Positions 16,624-24,505 are shown, numbered from the stretch's first letter. The stretch is 64,000 nucleotides of DNA from Candidatus Pantoea floridensis (GCF_900215435.1 NZ_OCMY01000001.1:4345458-4409457), one strand, 5' to 3'. Program-made: numbers and translations. Notes: generated by a model from the letters alone, not told the origin.

Positions 16624-17019
16624 TTAAATTGCAAAATTGAATTCGTCACTATAGAGATTCATCGCCTGACAAATTTCACTCAAAGTGTCCATTTTTTCGG
16701 GAGGAATTTCACTATTGCTCTTTACAACATTTAACGTCATGTTCATGATTTCAACGGATTCATCATGACCTAGTTTCAATTCACGAATATCGTCAAGAAT
16801 TGCATCGTGACCATCTTGAAAGTTTATTTCTAATCGCTCACGACATTCATCGAGCGCAACAAGCGAAAAATCAATATCATTTTGAAGACGTTCACACTCA
16901 TGAATCTGGATGTATATTTCTTCAAGCTCGCTTTCTGTTGGTTCACCATTGGTAAAAGAAATCAGTGACATACTTGCAATTGAAGCAAAGGCGAACTCTT
17001 GATTTTTAGTCAGTTCCAT
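16624..17019 (-). CDS. TerB-like helical protein (copy D)
   Basis: 131 residues. FASIASMSLISFTNGEPTESELEEIYIQI and VEIMNMTLNVVKSNSEIPPEKMDTLSEIC repeat the TerB plan with the same helix lengths as copies A-C. Metal-loop acids are partly replaced (TNGE, SNSE). It is first after the late promoter region and is separated from the other three copies by the HicB-like gene and terminators. Confidence 0.55.
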   Translation of the reverse strand: MELTKNQEFAFASIASMSLISFTNGEPTESELEEIYIQIHECERLQNDIDFSLVALDECRERLEINFQDGHDAILDDIRELKLGHDESVEIMNMTLNVVKSNSEIPPEKMDTLSEICQAMNLYSDEFNFAI

Positions 17020-17281
17020 AAGGATTTCTCACACTAAAATTATTATAAAAACGATGGGGTGTGAGCTAATTCTAACGAGGACGGAAGAACTAGATACTTG
17101 CATTTTTGCAATTAACAGATGATTAAAAAAGAACCGGATTGAAATTTAATCAATTTTCCAGTTAATGCGAATAATAAGAAATAGCTCAATTTAATACGTT
17201 TTCGGAAGGAGCAAACGTAAACTCTTTGTCGCCGACTGCTGTCATCGGCGTCTAAAGATGGATTCCAATTTGCTTTACTTA

Positions 17282-17310
17282 GGGCGGTCAGGACTGATCG
17301 CCCTCTTTTT
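17282..17310 (+). terminator. Terminator-like hairpin opposite the late leader
   Basis: GGGCGGTCA-GGAC-TGATCGCCC followed by TCTTTTT on the plus strand. About 60 bases upstream is another stem, CGCCGA...TCGGCG. No gene on this strand obviously needs it, so it may end a small antisense RNA. Confidence 0.6.
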
Positions 17311-17481
17311 GACCGCGTCTCCCCAACCTCCCGTTATGAACCACAATAGCTGATAGTGAACGCAGAACACCTGGAATCAACCATCAGGATTCACAAAGGA
17401 AGGCCGGGAGTATGAGAGAGCCACAGACACAAAGGAGGTTGAATCAGAAAGCATCTGGCGGTTTTTTGACTCTCTGCGCTC

Positions 17482-17510
17482 AGCTTATGCAGTTTTATTC
17501 AATCATTCAA
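17482..17510 (-). promoter_or_regulatory. Candidate late promoter pR' with Q-binding region
   Basis: On the minus strand TTGAAT, a 17-base spacer containing ATTGAATAAAACTG, then TAAGCT. From memory this spacer closely resembles the lambda pR' spacer (ATTGAATAAAATTG), where Q binds. It is 27 bases downstream of the Q stop and points at the late genes. The -10 element is weak. Confidence 0.5.
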
Positions 17511-17536
17511 GTTGACGAAAGTAATTTTCGCACTCT

Positions 17537-18172
17537 TTAATAACTTTTTTGATGAGAAACTTTTTTTAAGGCGTTATTAGCTCGATTTTCTTCACTAAAA
17601 CACACCTGAATCAACTCCTCAAAGATTGGTTTTATGTGACGTGAAAACGTGGGCTGTGAAAGCTCAGGAATGATGGCCTTAAGCGCTTTAAACAATGCGC
17701 TGGCTTTCACACGTTTAAAACCGAGGCCATTACACCGACTGCATTTTTTCATCACTCTCTGGCCAGTTGCGGCGATCTGCTCGACGTCCCGGATGAATCC
17801 ACGACCGTTACAGCTCTTACAACGATGTTCAGGTGATGCAGCGGAACGGGTGTAATCCTCATAAGCGAAAAGTGAAATCAGGTAGATCATTCTGGCTCGT
17901 TGCCGCCCTGAAAGGTCAAGTGTCATCCGCACTTTCATGAGACGAGAACGAGTCATTTTCATCAGAAACGTGACTGCCCTATTCTTATCGTTCTGACTGA
18001 TACCCATCTTCCCAAAAAAAGCAGACATGCCAAATCCGGCTTCAGCCTGAGCAAATCCTAGCGCAGCCATTACCTCAGGAGTTCTGAGTGTGTTTTCGTC
18101 AGTTGAAGGTGACACGGGTGAAATTGGTGAGGATTTTGGAAAATGGAAACGAACTGTTTTTTCAAGATTCAT
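17537..18172 (-). CDS. Q-type late antitermination protein
   Basis: 211 residues with a zinc-finger made of Cys118, Cys121, Cys144 and Cys147 (CKSCNGRGF and CSRCNGLGF), the hallmark of the phage 82/lambda-type antitermination Q family. The C-terminal part LFKALKAIIPELSQPTFSRHIKP is a DNA-binding helical segment. Q loads onto paused RNA polymerase at pR' and lets it read through terminators in the late operon. The start overlaps the ninG stop by 4 bases. Confidence 0.85.
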   Translation of the reverse strand: MNLEKTVRFHFPKSSPISPVSPSTDENTLRTPEVMAALGFAQAEAGFGMSAFFGKMGISQNDKNRAVTFLMKMTRSRLMKVRMTLDLSGRQRARMIYLISLFAYEDYTRSAASPEHRCKSCNGRGFIRDVEQIAATGQRVMKKCSRCNGLGFKRVKASALFKALKAIIPELSQPTFSRHIKPIFEELIQVCFSEENRANNALKKVSHQKSY

Positions 18173-18768
18173 CTTAGTTCCTTTCTTGCCCTGAGCTTTA
18201 GAAGATGATCCGCACGGCGGGTAAATATATCGATAATCCGAATCAGATAAGAAATCGAATGATGGTGAAATTGATTGTCACATTCGAGTCTGATGACAAT
18301 TGATAAACCAAAGCGGGAGATCAGCCCTTTTCGTAAATTTTGAATGTTGCCTGAAAGTGTTCTGTTGCAGTGCCAGCAACACGTAACACAGTTAAACGTA
18401 TTGAACCTTAGCTGTGCAGCTCTCGCACGAGAACGAAAATGGCTGGCATCTACGAACTCACCAGATTTATTAGGGTCATTGTCGTTGAGTTGTATACCGC
18501 AAGCATGGCAGGGCAACCCTGCATCACGAATACGAATATATCTGTTAAAGGCGTTTTGGGCCTCGCGATTATAATCGCCCCACTCTTTTTGTTTGGGATG
18601 AATTTGTGAGCGTAGTCTTTTTCTTTCCTGGCGGTGCTGATAACGCTCTTCCTGTCGTCGATTCCATTCGAGAGCGCATTTGTAATTTCCGCAAACGTGT
18701 TGAGTCGAAAGCCAGGGAACAAAAAGGGAATTACAAACTGGACAGTTTTTTTCTTTTGGTTTCGCCAT
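18169..18768 (-). CDS. ninG: NinG (Rap) recombination nuclease
   Basis: 199 residues. The N-terminal zinc cluster CPVCNSLF...CGNYKC is followed by a basic arginine-rich helix (residues ~35-60), then CHACGIQL, DASHFRSRARAAQLRF and CWHCNRTLSGN, the full signature of the lambda NinG family. Rap is a structure-specific endonuclease acting on Holliday or D-loop junctions. It sits in the nin region just before Q, as in lambda. Confidence 0.88.
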   Translation of the reverse strand: MAKPKEKNCPVCNSLFVPWLSTQHVCGNYKCALEWNRRQEERYQHRQERKRLRSQIHPKQKEWGDYNREAQNAFNRYIRIRDAGLPCHACGIQLNDNDPNKSGEFVDASHFRSRARAAQLRFNTFNCVTCCWHCNRTLSGNIQNLRKGLISRFGLSIVIRLECDNQFHHHSISYLIRIIDIFTRRADHLLKLRARKELR

Positions 18769-18845
18769 TATAAAACTCTCTGTTAGAAGGTTTACAATCG
18801 ACGCTGAGGAAAAGCCAGTTTTTAAACTGGCTTAAGTTGAACGGA

Positions 18846-19046
18846 TTATTGCCAGAACGAATTGATATAGGATTTATTTGAGCGCGGGATGTATTGCGAA
18901 ACAGGTAAAAAGGCACTGACAACATAAAATCGTGGGTCTGCTGTCAATGTTTTTTCAGCTGAAACGCCACGCATTTTATAATCCCTGATCAATGAATTGG
19001 CCTCAATTTCATTCATCGGGTAATGCTGAAACCATGACTTTTTCAT
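18846..19046 (-). CDS. Hypothetical nin-region protein, 66 residues
   Basis: Begins MKKSWFQHYPMNEIEANSLI and is mostly polar without a known fold. It is immediately after the 19048 gene (1-base spacing) on the same strand, so probably co-translated. No family recognised. Confidence 0.55.
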   Translation of the reverse strand: MKKSWFQHYPMNEIEANSLIRDYKMRGVSAEKTLTADPRFYVVSAFLPVSQYIPRSNKSYINSFWQ

Positions 19047-19047
19047 T

Positions 19048-19425
19048 TTACAACCTCGTTTTCCTTAGCAATTGATCGAAATGATAAACGACTGAATTGT
19101 CGCGACAGGATTCAGTGACAGGTCTTTTTTTACTTTTCTTTTCATCCTTTTTTTTGGGTGAATATGGCTTTCGTGGTCGGTATGAACAGCCAAAATCGGG
19201 AAACATAGATGTCAGCCGATATTCAGTCGTGTCCTTTAGCCCCCTACGTCTTCGAAGCTTGTGTTGTTTGAACATCTGAAAGATGACATCTTTTACCAAA
19301 AAAAACGGAATCGCATTCCGGCAATTAGTATAAATATCATCTATTGTCCCTTTCTCGAATTGATTGAGAAATTTGGTGATTATTTCCTCAACCTCCTTTG
19401 CCATTAACTGATTTTCGTGATCCAT
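19048..19425 (-). CDS. Hypothetical basic protein, 125 residues
   Basis: A helical N-terminus followed by a strongly basic middle (HKLRRRRGLK, then SPKKKDEKKSKKRP), suggesting nucleic acid binding. Overlaps the zinc-ribbon gene by 38 bases. No family recognised. Confidence 0.5.
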   Translation of the reverse strand: MDHENQLMAKEVEEIITKFLNQFEKGTIDDIYTNCRNAIPFFLVKDVIFQMFKQHKLRRRRGLKDTTEYRLTSMFPDFGCSYRPRKPYSPKKKDEKKSKKRPVTESCRDNSVVYHFDQLLRKTRL

Positions 19426-19843
19426 GATACCCCTTTATCTTTATCAGCGTTTCACCAGCCTCATGAAGAGCAAGATTGACATCATTTAATCTGAACTGAG
19501 CGGTTTTGACTCTGGCGCGCGTATTGACCTCTTCACGCTGTAAGTTTTGAAGGTTCTCTCGAGATTTTTTGATTTCCGACCTCAGCCTCCTCAATTCCCA
19601 ATCCAATTTGGTTTCTTTTTTGGCAAGCGAAAGGAGGTAATCAAAACTGTCCATAGCCTGCCCACAGAGACGACAGCGAATTGACCGGTTAAATTCATCA
19701 ACGAGGATATTTGTATGAGGGCAGAACCTGGACTCATTAGGCTTATCAGCCTCAACAAAATTTTTCATTTCATTGATGTCATGATTCACGTCATATCGCT
19801 GAACAAAACTTACAATCTTTTCATCACCTCCAGACATCGTCAT
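19388..19843 (-). CDS. Zinc-ribbon and coiled-coil hypothetical protein, 151 residues
   Basis: CPHTN and CRLCG (about residues 41-62) form a probable one-zinc ribbon; the following 60 residues (KKETKLDWELRRLRSEIKKS and onward) form a coiled coil. Overlaps the ninB stop by 4 bases. Position in the nin region suggests a DNA metabolism role, not proven. Confidence 0.55.
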   Translation of the reverse strand: MTMSGGDEKIVSFVQRYDVNHDINEMKNFVEADKPNESRFCPHTNILVDEFNRSIRCRLCGQAMDSFDYLLSLAKKETKLDWELRRLRSEIKKSRENLQNLQREEVNTRARVKTAQFRLNDVNLALHEAGETLIKIKGYHGSRKSVNGKGG

Positions 19844-20295
19844 TCCTCTTGTTTTCGTGATAACTCAAAAAATTCTGAGGTCGCTGGAACTTTGAGAAAG
19901 CACCCAATATCAAGTGACCAGCTCTGAACTTGCGTCATGAAATGATGCATTTCAGAAGCTCTAAGCTTAGAGGTCATTCGTAACGATTCCCTCTCAATCT
20001 GAGCGCCTGTTTTGACATCGGTATAAGTATTTGTCTCAAATCCAAGAAATGTGAATTTCATAGCATCTTTGCACCATTCCGGTGAGCATTGTGAGCGACC
20101 ACGTTTGATTAAGAAATCACTCAGCTCTTTCATCCAGAGGTGAAATAAAGCATTTTGTGATAATGTTCGCCGTTCTGACCACGGTTCAAGTCTAAGACGA
20201 AAGGATCGCCCTCTTCGCAGATCTTCAGAAATGGATTCAGAAACAGTAATAAAATTTTGGCTAGTTAAACGGATCCCCTGAGGCGGGATATTCAT
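19840..20295 (-). CDS. ninB: NinB-family recombination protein
   Basis: 151 residues with RTLSQNALFHLWMKELSDFL, RSQCSPEWCKDAMKFTFLGF and RASEMHHFMTQVQSW, matching lambda NinB (Orf). NinB binds single-stranded DNA and SSB and can replace RecFOR in Red-type recombination. Co-encoded with RecE/RecT on the other arm. The start touches the methyltransferase stop. Confidence 0.88.
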   Translation of the reverse strand: MNIPPQGIRLTSQNFITVSESISEDLRRGRSFRLRLEPWSERRTLSQNALFHLWMKELSDFLIKRGRSQCSPEWCKDAMKFTFLGFETNTYTDVKTGAQIERESLRMTSKLRASEMHHFMTQVQSWSLDIGCFLKVPATSEFFELSRKQEE

Positions 20296-21548
20296 TACCC
20301 CTCCTTACAGCAATCATTTTTAAAATGTATGCGCTGTTGCGCTATTTCAAAATAATCTTTGTCGATTTCGATTCCGACAAAGTTAAAGTTATTGATGACA
20401 GCTGCCTTCCCAGTTGAACCACTTCCCATAAAAGGATCGAGAATTGTCCCGTTCTCAGGTGTGACCAACTTACAAAGCCATGACATCAAATCTGTTGGTT
20501 TCACAGTAGGATGAAAATTCAGGCCACCTGATTTTCGACCGGCTCCGGCGCGAGGACTCTCAAGACCTGCTGAATTCTCTTTCCTGCCAGTCATTTCAGC
20601 ATTAGATACATAAGCGGATGTGACACCTTCATTCCTGTCTGATTTGCTAGCTTTTGGGCAGTAGAAGTATCGTGAGGCACTTCCTGAATCATCGTATTCG
20701 CAGCTTTGATGATTATTCATTAACCAAGTTGTACCCTGTACAACTTTGTCACGACCTTCAGCAGATCGTTTGTTACTGGACTTTGTTTGTGGAAACAGGC
20801 TGAGCACATCATAGCTTCCATCATGACATAGATTTGCAGGCCATCGCCCGCTCACGTTATCATTCGTTGGTTCAACGCGACAGGCATTGATGTTTATCGC
20901 GCCTGTATCATGCTTCAGGACATTATCAACAAGATTACCTGTGAAAGGTTTTCTTGCCATACAAATCGGTTCATGAGCTGGTTTCAGACCCGTTCCCCAT
21001 CCATCCCATTTGATAGCCTCATCAGTGGCTGGTAATGACAGATCCCAAGAGCCAGCATAATCACCAAAAGCAAGTTTTCCATCACTGGATTTTGTCACCC
21101 CAAAATTATATTCCTGACCGATAACTTTTCTTTGCGCTCCAGCCAATTTATCAATAGATTTGCTGACATCAAGAGACTTAGGGAACCCACTGCCATAGAT
21201 CCACATAATCTGATCACGAATGTCAAAACCAGCAAGCCTGATAGCGGTAACGCCTAAGTCATAGGTTCTGCTACCAAAAAAAGACAGCAGATGTCCACCA
21301 GGTTTAAGCACTCTCAGACATTCTTTCCAGATAACGGGACCAGGTACAAAACTATCCCACGCTTTACCCATGAAACCATTACCACGATGAAAATAATCAT
21401 CTCCTTCTAACCACCGCTTTAGCACTTCAAACATATCTGGAGTTTTACTAAGCCCATAGGGAGGATCCGTCACAATACTGTCAATGGAATCAGAATCGAT
21501 AGTTTTCAGAATATCGAGACAATCCCCATTAAGCAGGTTCAATTTCAT
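20295..21548 (-). CDS. Phage DNA methyltransferase (N6-adenine or N4-cytosine, beta class order)
   Basis: 417 residues. Catalytic motif IV DPPYGL is near the N-terminus (28-33) and AdoMet motif I DPFMGSGST near the C-terminus (~371-379), so motif order is IV then I. An internal target-recognition region of about 230 residues separates them. HPTVKPTDLMSWL is a conserved segment. It probably protects phage DNA from host restriction. There is no partner endonuclease nearby. Confidence 0.88.
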   Translation of the reverse strand: MKLNLLNGDCLDILKTIDSDSIDSIVTDPPYGLSKTPDMFEVLKRWLEGDDYFHRGNGFMGKAWDSFVPGPVIWKECLRVLKPGGHLLSFFGSRTYDLGVTAIRLAGFDIRDQIMWIYGSGFPKSLDVSKSIDKLAGAQRKVIGQEYNFGVTKSSDGKLAFGDYAGSWDLSLPATDEAIKWDGWGTGLKPAHEPICMARKPFTGNLVDNVLKHDTGAININACRVEPTNDNVSGRWPANLCHDGSYDVLSLFPQTKSSNKRSAEGRDKVVQGTTWLMNNHQSCEYDDSGSASRYFYCPKASKSDRNEGVTSAYVSNAEMTGRKENSAGLESPRAGAGRKSGGLNFHPTVKPTDLMSWLCKLVTPENGTILDPFMGSGSTGKAAVINNFNFVGIEIDKDYFEIAQQRIHFKNDCCKEG

Positions 21549-21608
21549 TAGAGGTCACTTTGTTGGAAGGTACAGAGGGAATAGAGGGGAAATGAATCCC
21601 CCTTTTCG

Positions 21609-22298
21609 TTAGTGACTGGCTTTTAACATTGCTCTGATTTTAGCGATGTGTTGTTTTGCAACCTCTGGCGAGGAAGCAATAACATTTTTTTGTACCTGAG
21701 GAACAGGCTCGGGAATGGAAAAACCGTTATCAATTTTTTTCGTGAGCTTTTTTATTTCATGCTCACAAACTTTGTGCGCTTCGTTAACAGTCAGATGACC
21801 AGATGACATTTTTGAACTAACCGCTGTTACAAGCCAATATTCAGCATTAGATTTCCAGGGATATTCCTCAGGTTTGGCAAATTGAAATCGACGTCCTCTG
21901 AATGTCATCACCAAATCATATAAATCTGATGCCGATGGAAGGCCATAAAGATTTGCTGATTCAGATTTACACCATGAGATAAATTCACCAGGAGAAGGAA
22001 GGAACGGTTTTTCATGTTTCCTGGCCATTCTCATTCCGGCTTCAATCTGGTCAGAATGATAGATTTCATTTTCAGCGATAGCTTTAACCCACTGACGGCG
22101 CAATTCATCTAACATTTCCTGATCTTTGATCATCGACATCATCGCGGGAAATGTTGCCCTGAGCTGTTTGAATAAATCGTTGAAAACCTCAATGGCCTTT
22201 TTCGGGATCTGTTCAGATTTTTTATAAGGTTTAGATTGTGCAATTAATGAAAGTTGCAGCGCATCACGATTCTTTATGGCTTGCGCGATTTGCTTCAT
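21609..22298 (-). CDS. Replication protein P
   Basis: 229 residues. FNDLFKQLRATFPAMMS, then RRQWVKAIAENEI and FLPSPGEFISWCK are typical of lambda-type replication protein P, which loads the host DnaB helicase at the phage origin through protein O. It overlaps the O-like gene by 4 bases. Confidence 0.88.
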   Translation of the reverse strand: MKQIAQAIKNRDALQLSLIAQSKPYKKSEQIPKKAIEVFNDLFKQLRATFPAMMSMIKDQEMLDELRRQWVKAIAENEIYHSDQIEAGMRMARKHEKPFLPSPGEFISWCKSESANLYGLPSASDLYDLVMTFRGRRFQFAKPEEYPWKSNAEYWLVTAVSSKMSSGHLTVNEAHKVCEHEIKKLTKKIDNGFSIPEPVPQVQKNVIASSPEVAKQHIAKIRAMLKASH

Positions 22299-23368
22299 AA
22301 TGTGAGTCCTTCAGCCCAGTCAGAATTATCAAAATCAAGTTCGTTTTGAACTCTGGTGGTTGATGTTTTTTGTTTCGCTTGCTGACTTTTAGGAAATATA
22401 TTCTCCCAATGCCGACGAAGCTTATAAGGACTTAACACATTCGTTTGCCAGAATCCATCACAATTCGCCCATTTGAAAGTTTCGGCGATACTCCTATGCG
22501 TGCAATTTTTTGATTCCCTCAGAAGTCGAATGTCATTTGACCATGAAGCCCAGCTGGGTTCTTTTGCTGAACCGTCAATAACACTGACAAGCGAAAATAT
22601 CCATTGGGCAAGACGTAGATCCTCCGATGTTCCCCAAAATTTGCCAGAGGGCGAACTAACAGCCCTTTCAGCCAGAATGGTAGATCGGGATCCTTTCCTG
22701 GATCCAATGTTTTTTGTCCGAGACGAAGAGATCTTTTTTAGATCAGTATTAGTATCAGTATTGTTCTGTGAACTGTCAGGTGTACCGTGTGGTGTACCTT
22801 TAGGAGTACCGTTGGGTGTACCGAAGGCATTATCACTAATTACCCATAACCCCGCATCAATACTGCATTTTTCGGATGTTGGAGGTGTACCGCCGGGTGG
22901 ACCGTCATGTATACCCGGACGTGTGCCGGTGGGTGTACCTTCCTTTTCAGATAAAGTGATCGTCTGATAATCACAGTAGTTGATAATAAAAACGACTAAA
23001 GCTGATGGATGACTGTTCAATTGGATCATATTTTCGCGTTCAAAGAACTTTAGGATCCGTAAAACTTGCCGTTTGTTGATCGGTTTCTTATTCGAATCAA
23101 GGATGTGAGATCCGATGATTCTGCAAGTCGTCACCAATTCACCAGGATTCAGGGTCCAGGCCACACCTCGAAACTCGACAGTTCTTTGACGAAATGCGGC
23201 CTCAGAAAGCAATCTGACCCAAACGGCAAGCTTGAATGGATCGTGAGACCATTCACTTAAGAAAAGGCTTCGAAACAGCGAGAAATGTCCCTGTTTCTGA
23301 TTTATCACTTTGTTCCCTTGTGGTTTGGTTATGTCAGAAAAATCATAGAGTGTGAAACGTGGCTTCAT
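22295..23368 (-). CDS. O-like replication initiator with Gly-Thr-Pro repeat linker
   Basis: 357 residues. The N-terminal ~125 residues are a winged-helix replication-initiator domain (LFRSLFLSEW, FKLAVWVRLLSEA). The middle (about 145-200) is a linker of GTP-type repeats, and the C-terminal part (from ~240, WIFSLVSVIDGSAKEPSWASW) would contact protein P. The DNA encoding the linker carries iteron-like copies, as in lambda where the origin lies inside gene O. Confidence 0.82.
   Translation of the reverse strand: MKPRFTLYDFSDITKPQGNKVINQKQGHFSLFRSLFLSEWSHDPFKLAVWVRLLSEAAFRQRTVEFRGVAWTLNPGELVTTCRIIGSHILDSNKKPINKRQVLRILKFFERENMIQLNSHPSALVVFIINYCDYQTITLSEKEGTPTGTRPGIHDGPPGGTPPTSEKCSIDAGLWVISDNAFGTPNGTPKGTPHGTPDSSQNNTDTNTDLKKISSSRTKNIGSRKGSRSTILAERAVSSPSGKFWGTSEDLRLAQWIFSLVSVIDGSAKEPSWASWSNDIRLLRESKNCTHRSIAETFKWANCDGFWQTNVLSPYKLRRHWENIFPKSQQAKQKTSTTRVQNELDFDNSDWAEGLTL
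22779..22940. repeat. Iteron-like GGTGTACC repeats, candidate replication origin
   Basis: Within the O-like gene, GGTGTACC or close variants (GGAGTACC, GGTGGACC, GTGTGCC) occur about eight times in two clusters: 22779-22822, spaced 12 bases apart, and 22883-22940. They encode GTP-type tetrapeptides, so coding alone could explain the period. The near-palindromic core and the location mirror the lambda origin inside gene O. No binding evidence. Confidence 0.45.
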
Positions 23369-23453
23369 GACACGTCTCCCACAAGTTGATTTGAGAAAAT
23401 AACCTTATGATTTGTACTGCTTAAAATTGCGCGTTTTATGAGACTTTTGATGG

Positions 23454-23542
23454 TACAATTCCGGCGTGAAGAATCAGGATTCATAATGTTCACCTCTGAT
23501 ATTCAGCTAAAAGGTTCGCCTCCGCATGGTGAACCTTTTTTT
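23454..23542 (+). ncRNA. OOP-like antisense-strand small RNA
   Basis: An extended -10 promoter (TG-G-TACAAT, -10 at 23454-23459) on the plus strand and a terminator at 23511-23542 define a transcript of about 78 nt between O and cII, running towards cII. Lambda OOP RNA has the same location, direction and size (77 nt). Unlike lambda, the terminator lies before the cII stop codon, so base pairing with cII coding sequence is not expected. Confidence 0.55.
23511..23542 (+). terminator. Terminator of the OOP-like RNA
   Basis: AAGGTTCGCC, a 7-base loop, then GGTGAACCTT (one G-U pair) and seven T residues on the plus strand. Confidence 0.75.
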
Positions 23543-23649
23543 ATGTGGATTCAGATGATCAGTGTGTAAAGAGAAACAGAAGGTTTTCGGCAGATAGCCT
23601 TCTGATTTTCTTGAAGATTTAAAGAAAGTGTGATCGATGTTTTTGCTGT

Positions 23650-23934
23650 TTAGTTTGTCTCTTTGCGATCAGAACCCTCAGGATATGACCGCATCTCTTT
23701 TATCAACAATTCAGCGACCTCCTTCGCCAGTCTTCTCAAATCATCATCCTCAACCCCGTACCCAATAAAGGCGAGAAACCGCGCAAACTTTGGGATGTGC
23801 GTTTTCTTCCAACGAGAAATCTGAGAGCGGTCGATCCCTATAGCTTTCGCGATTGTCTCTGTTCCATGAACGTTTATGGCGTTTACGAGAGTAGATTCAA
23901 TCTTTAAAGCCGTGTGAATCTGTGTATCTCTCAT
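23650..23934 (-). CDS. CII-type transcriptional activator
   Basis: 94 residues. ALKIESTLVNAINVHGTETI followed by AKAIGIDRSQISRWKKTHIPKFARFLAFIGYGVEDDDL matches the lambda CII family HTH and tetramerisation helices. CII activates repressor-establishment and integrase promoters to favour lysogeny. It lies between cro and O, in the expected order. Confidence 0.88.
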   Translation of the reverse strand: MRDTQIHTALKIESTLVNAINVHGTETIAKAIGIDRSQISRWKKTHIPKFARFLAFIGYGVEDDDLRRLAKEVAELLIKEMRSYPEGSDRKETN

Positions 23935-24132
23935 TGGGTAATCTCCTAGTTCTTGTCATTGGTATGTGTGCGAATACAGAAAGCGGTCCCTTGTGATAAG
24001 AAAACTACTCAGGTTTTACTTTTGTTACAAAAGATTCACAGAAGGACGCTTATGTAATAGACATCGCCTCCGATAACGATAGGAACCACCATCCTGTATT
24101 CACTTTTTTTGCGCTAGAATGCGCGAAATCTG

Positions 24133-24154
24133 AGCGAATACGAAAGTAATCGCT
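24133..24154. promoter_or_regulatory. Hairpin downstream of boxA, boxB-like
   Basis: AGCGAATAC-GAAA-GTAATCGCT (plus-strand reading) is a 9-bp inverted repeat with one mismatch. In the minus-strand pR transcript it follows boxA by 17 bases, where a lambdoid nutR boxB hairpin would lie. It does not match lambda boxB itself. Confidence 0.45.
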
Positions 24155-24171
24155 TTTCAAATGATGCTGAT

Positions 24172-24183
24172 TGTTAAAGAGCA
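24172..24183 (-). promoter_or_regulatory. boxA of nutR (TGCTCTTTAACA)
   Basis: The minus-strand sequence TGCTCTTTAACA is identical to the boxA of E. coli rRNA operons, which binds NusB/NusE. It lies directly after the cro stop codon, the place of nutR in lambda, so it probably supports antitermination of the pR operon. Confidence 0.75.
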
Positions 24184-24196
24184 TTGAACTGTTTCA

Positions 24197-24412
24197 CTAA
24201 GGTCGAGGAAACAGTTCGGGTAAATCAGGGCGGATCTGGTGGGGCTGAAAGTGACCATTTGTCGCACGAGAAACCGCGTTGACATGTTCAGGTGAAATCG
24301 CGTTGTAACCGTGTAACCACTTCCAGACAGCCCCTTGCGTGACACCGCAAGCAACCGCCAGTTTCTTTTGGCTGCCATACTGCTTGATAGCAAACCGAAT
24401 GATGTCATTCAC
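24197..24412 (-). CDS. Cro/YdaS-like repressor
   Basis: 71 residues. IRFAIKQYGSQKKLAVACGVTQGAVWKWLHGYNAISPEHV is an HTH of the YdaS/Cro type, and the remaining tail is short and proline-rich. It is the first gene of the pR operon, divergent from cI across 93 bases, so it should repress cI and limit early transcription. Confidence 0.85.
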   Translation of the reverse strand: MNDIIRFAIKQYGSQKKLAVACGVTQGAVWKWLHGYNAISPEHVNAVSRATNGHFQPHQIRPDLPELFPRP

Positions 24413-24418
24413 TGGTTT

Positions 24419-24447
24419 TAAATACCTCAGTATTCGTTGAAATGCAA
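24419..24447 (-). promoter_or_regulatory. Candidate pR promoter
   Basis: On the minus strand TTGCAT, 17-base spacer, TATTTA, ending 6 bases before the cro start codon. The spacer contains the proposed operator 24423-24438. The message would have almost no leader, and no good ribosome site precedes the cro ATG, so an alternative promoter further upstream remains possible. Confidence 0.4.
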
Positions 24448-24468
24448 ATGATAACTCTCCAGGTCGTT
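24423..24468. promoter_or_regulatory. Candidate right operators (OR)
   Basis: Two 16-base sites with outer bases AAC...GTT: TACCTCAGTATTCGTT (24423-24438) and AACTCTCCAGGTCGTT (24453-24468), 30 bases centre to centre. The latter resembles AACGACTTGAGTAGTT overlapping the pL -35 at 25327. This agreement between the cro-cI gap and pL is the main evidence; the palindromes are imperfect. Confidence 0.4.
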
Positions 24469-24505
24469 GTTTTTCAACATCTGGAAATAAAGAGGTGAAA
24501 CTGAT

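Larger units (their letters stand above)
17020..17536. other. Intergenic region between Q and the late genes
   Basis: 517 bases with no convincing gene. In lambdoid phages this is where the late promoter pR' and Q-utilisation site lie. A promoter-like element is at 17482-17510 on the minus strand. On the plus strand there are two hairpins, the second a terminator at 17282. Frames of 31 codons (from 17260) and 42 codons (from 17412) are open on the plus strand but lack convincing ribosome sites. Confidence 0.6.

Noticed and set aside
22779..22940. Repeat cluster as a CRISPR array
   Set aside because: Units are about 8-12 bases, imperfect and inside a coding gene; no spacers of regular length.
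22473..22967. 164-codon plus-strand ORF opposite the O-like gene, rich in Gly-Val-Pro repeats
   Set aside because: It is the antisense image of the GTP-type repeats in the replication gene; no ribosome site and no place in an operon.
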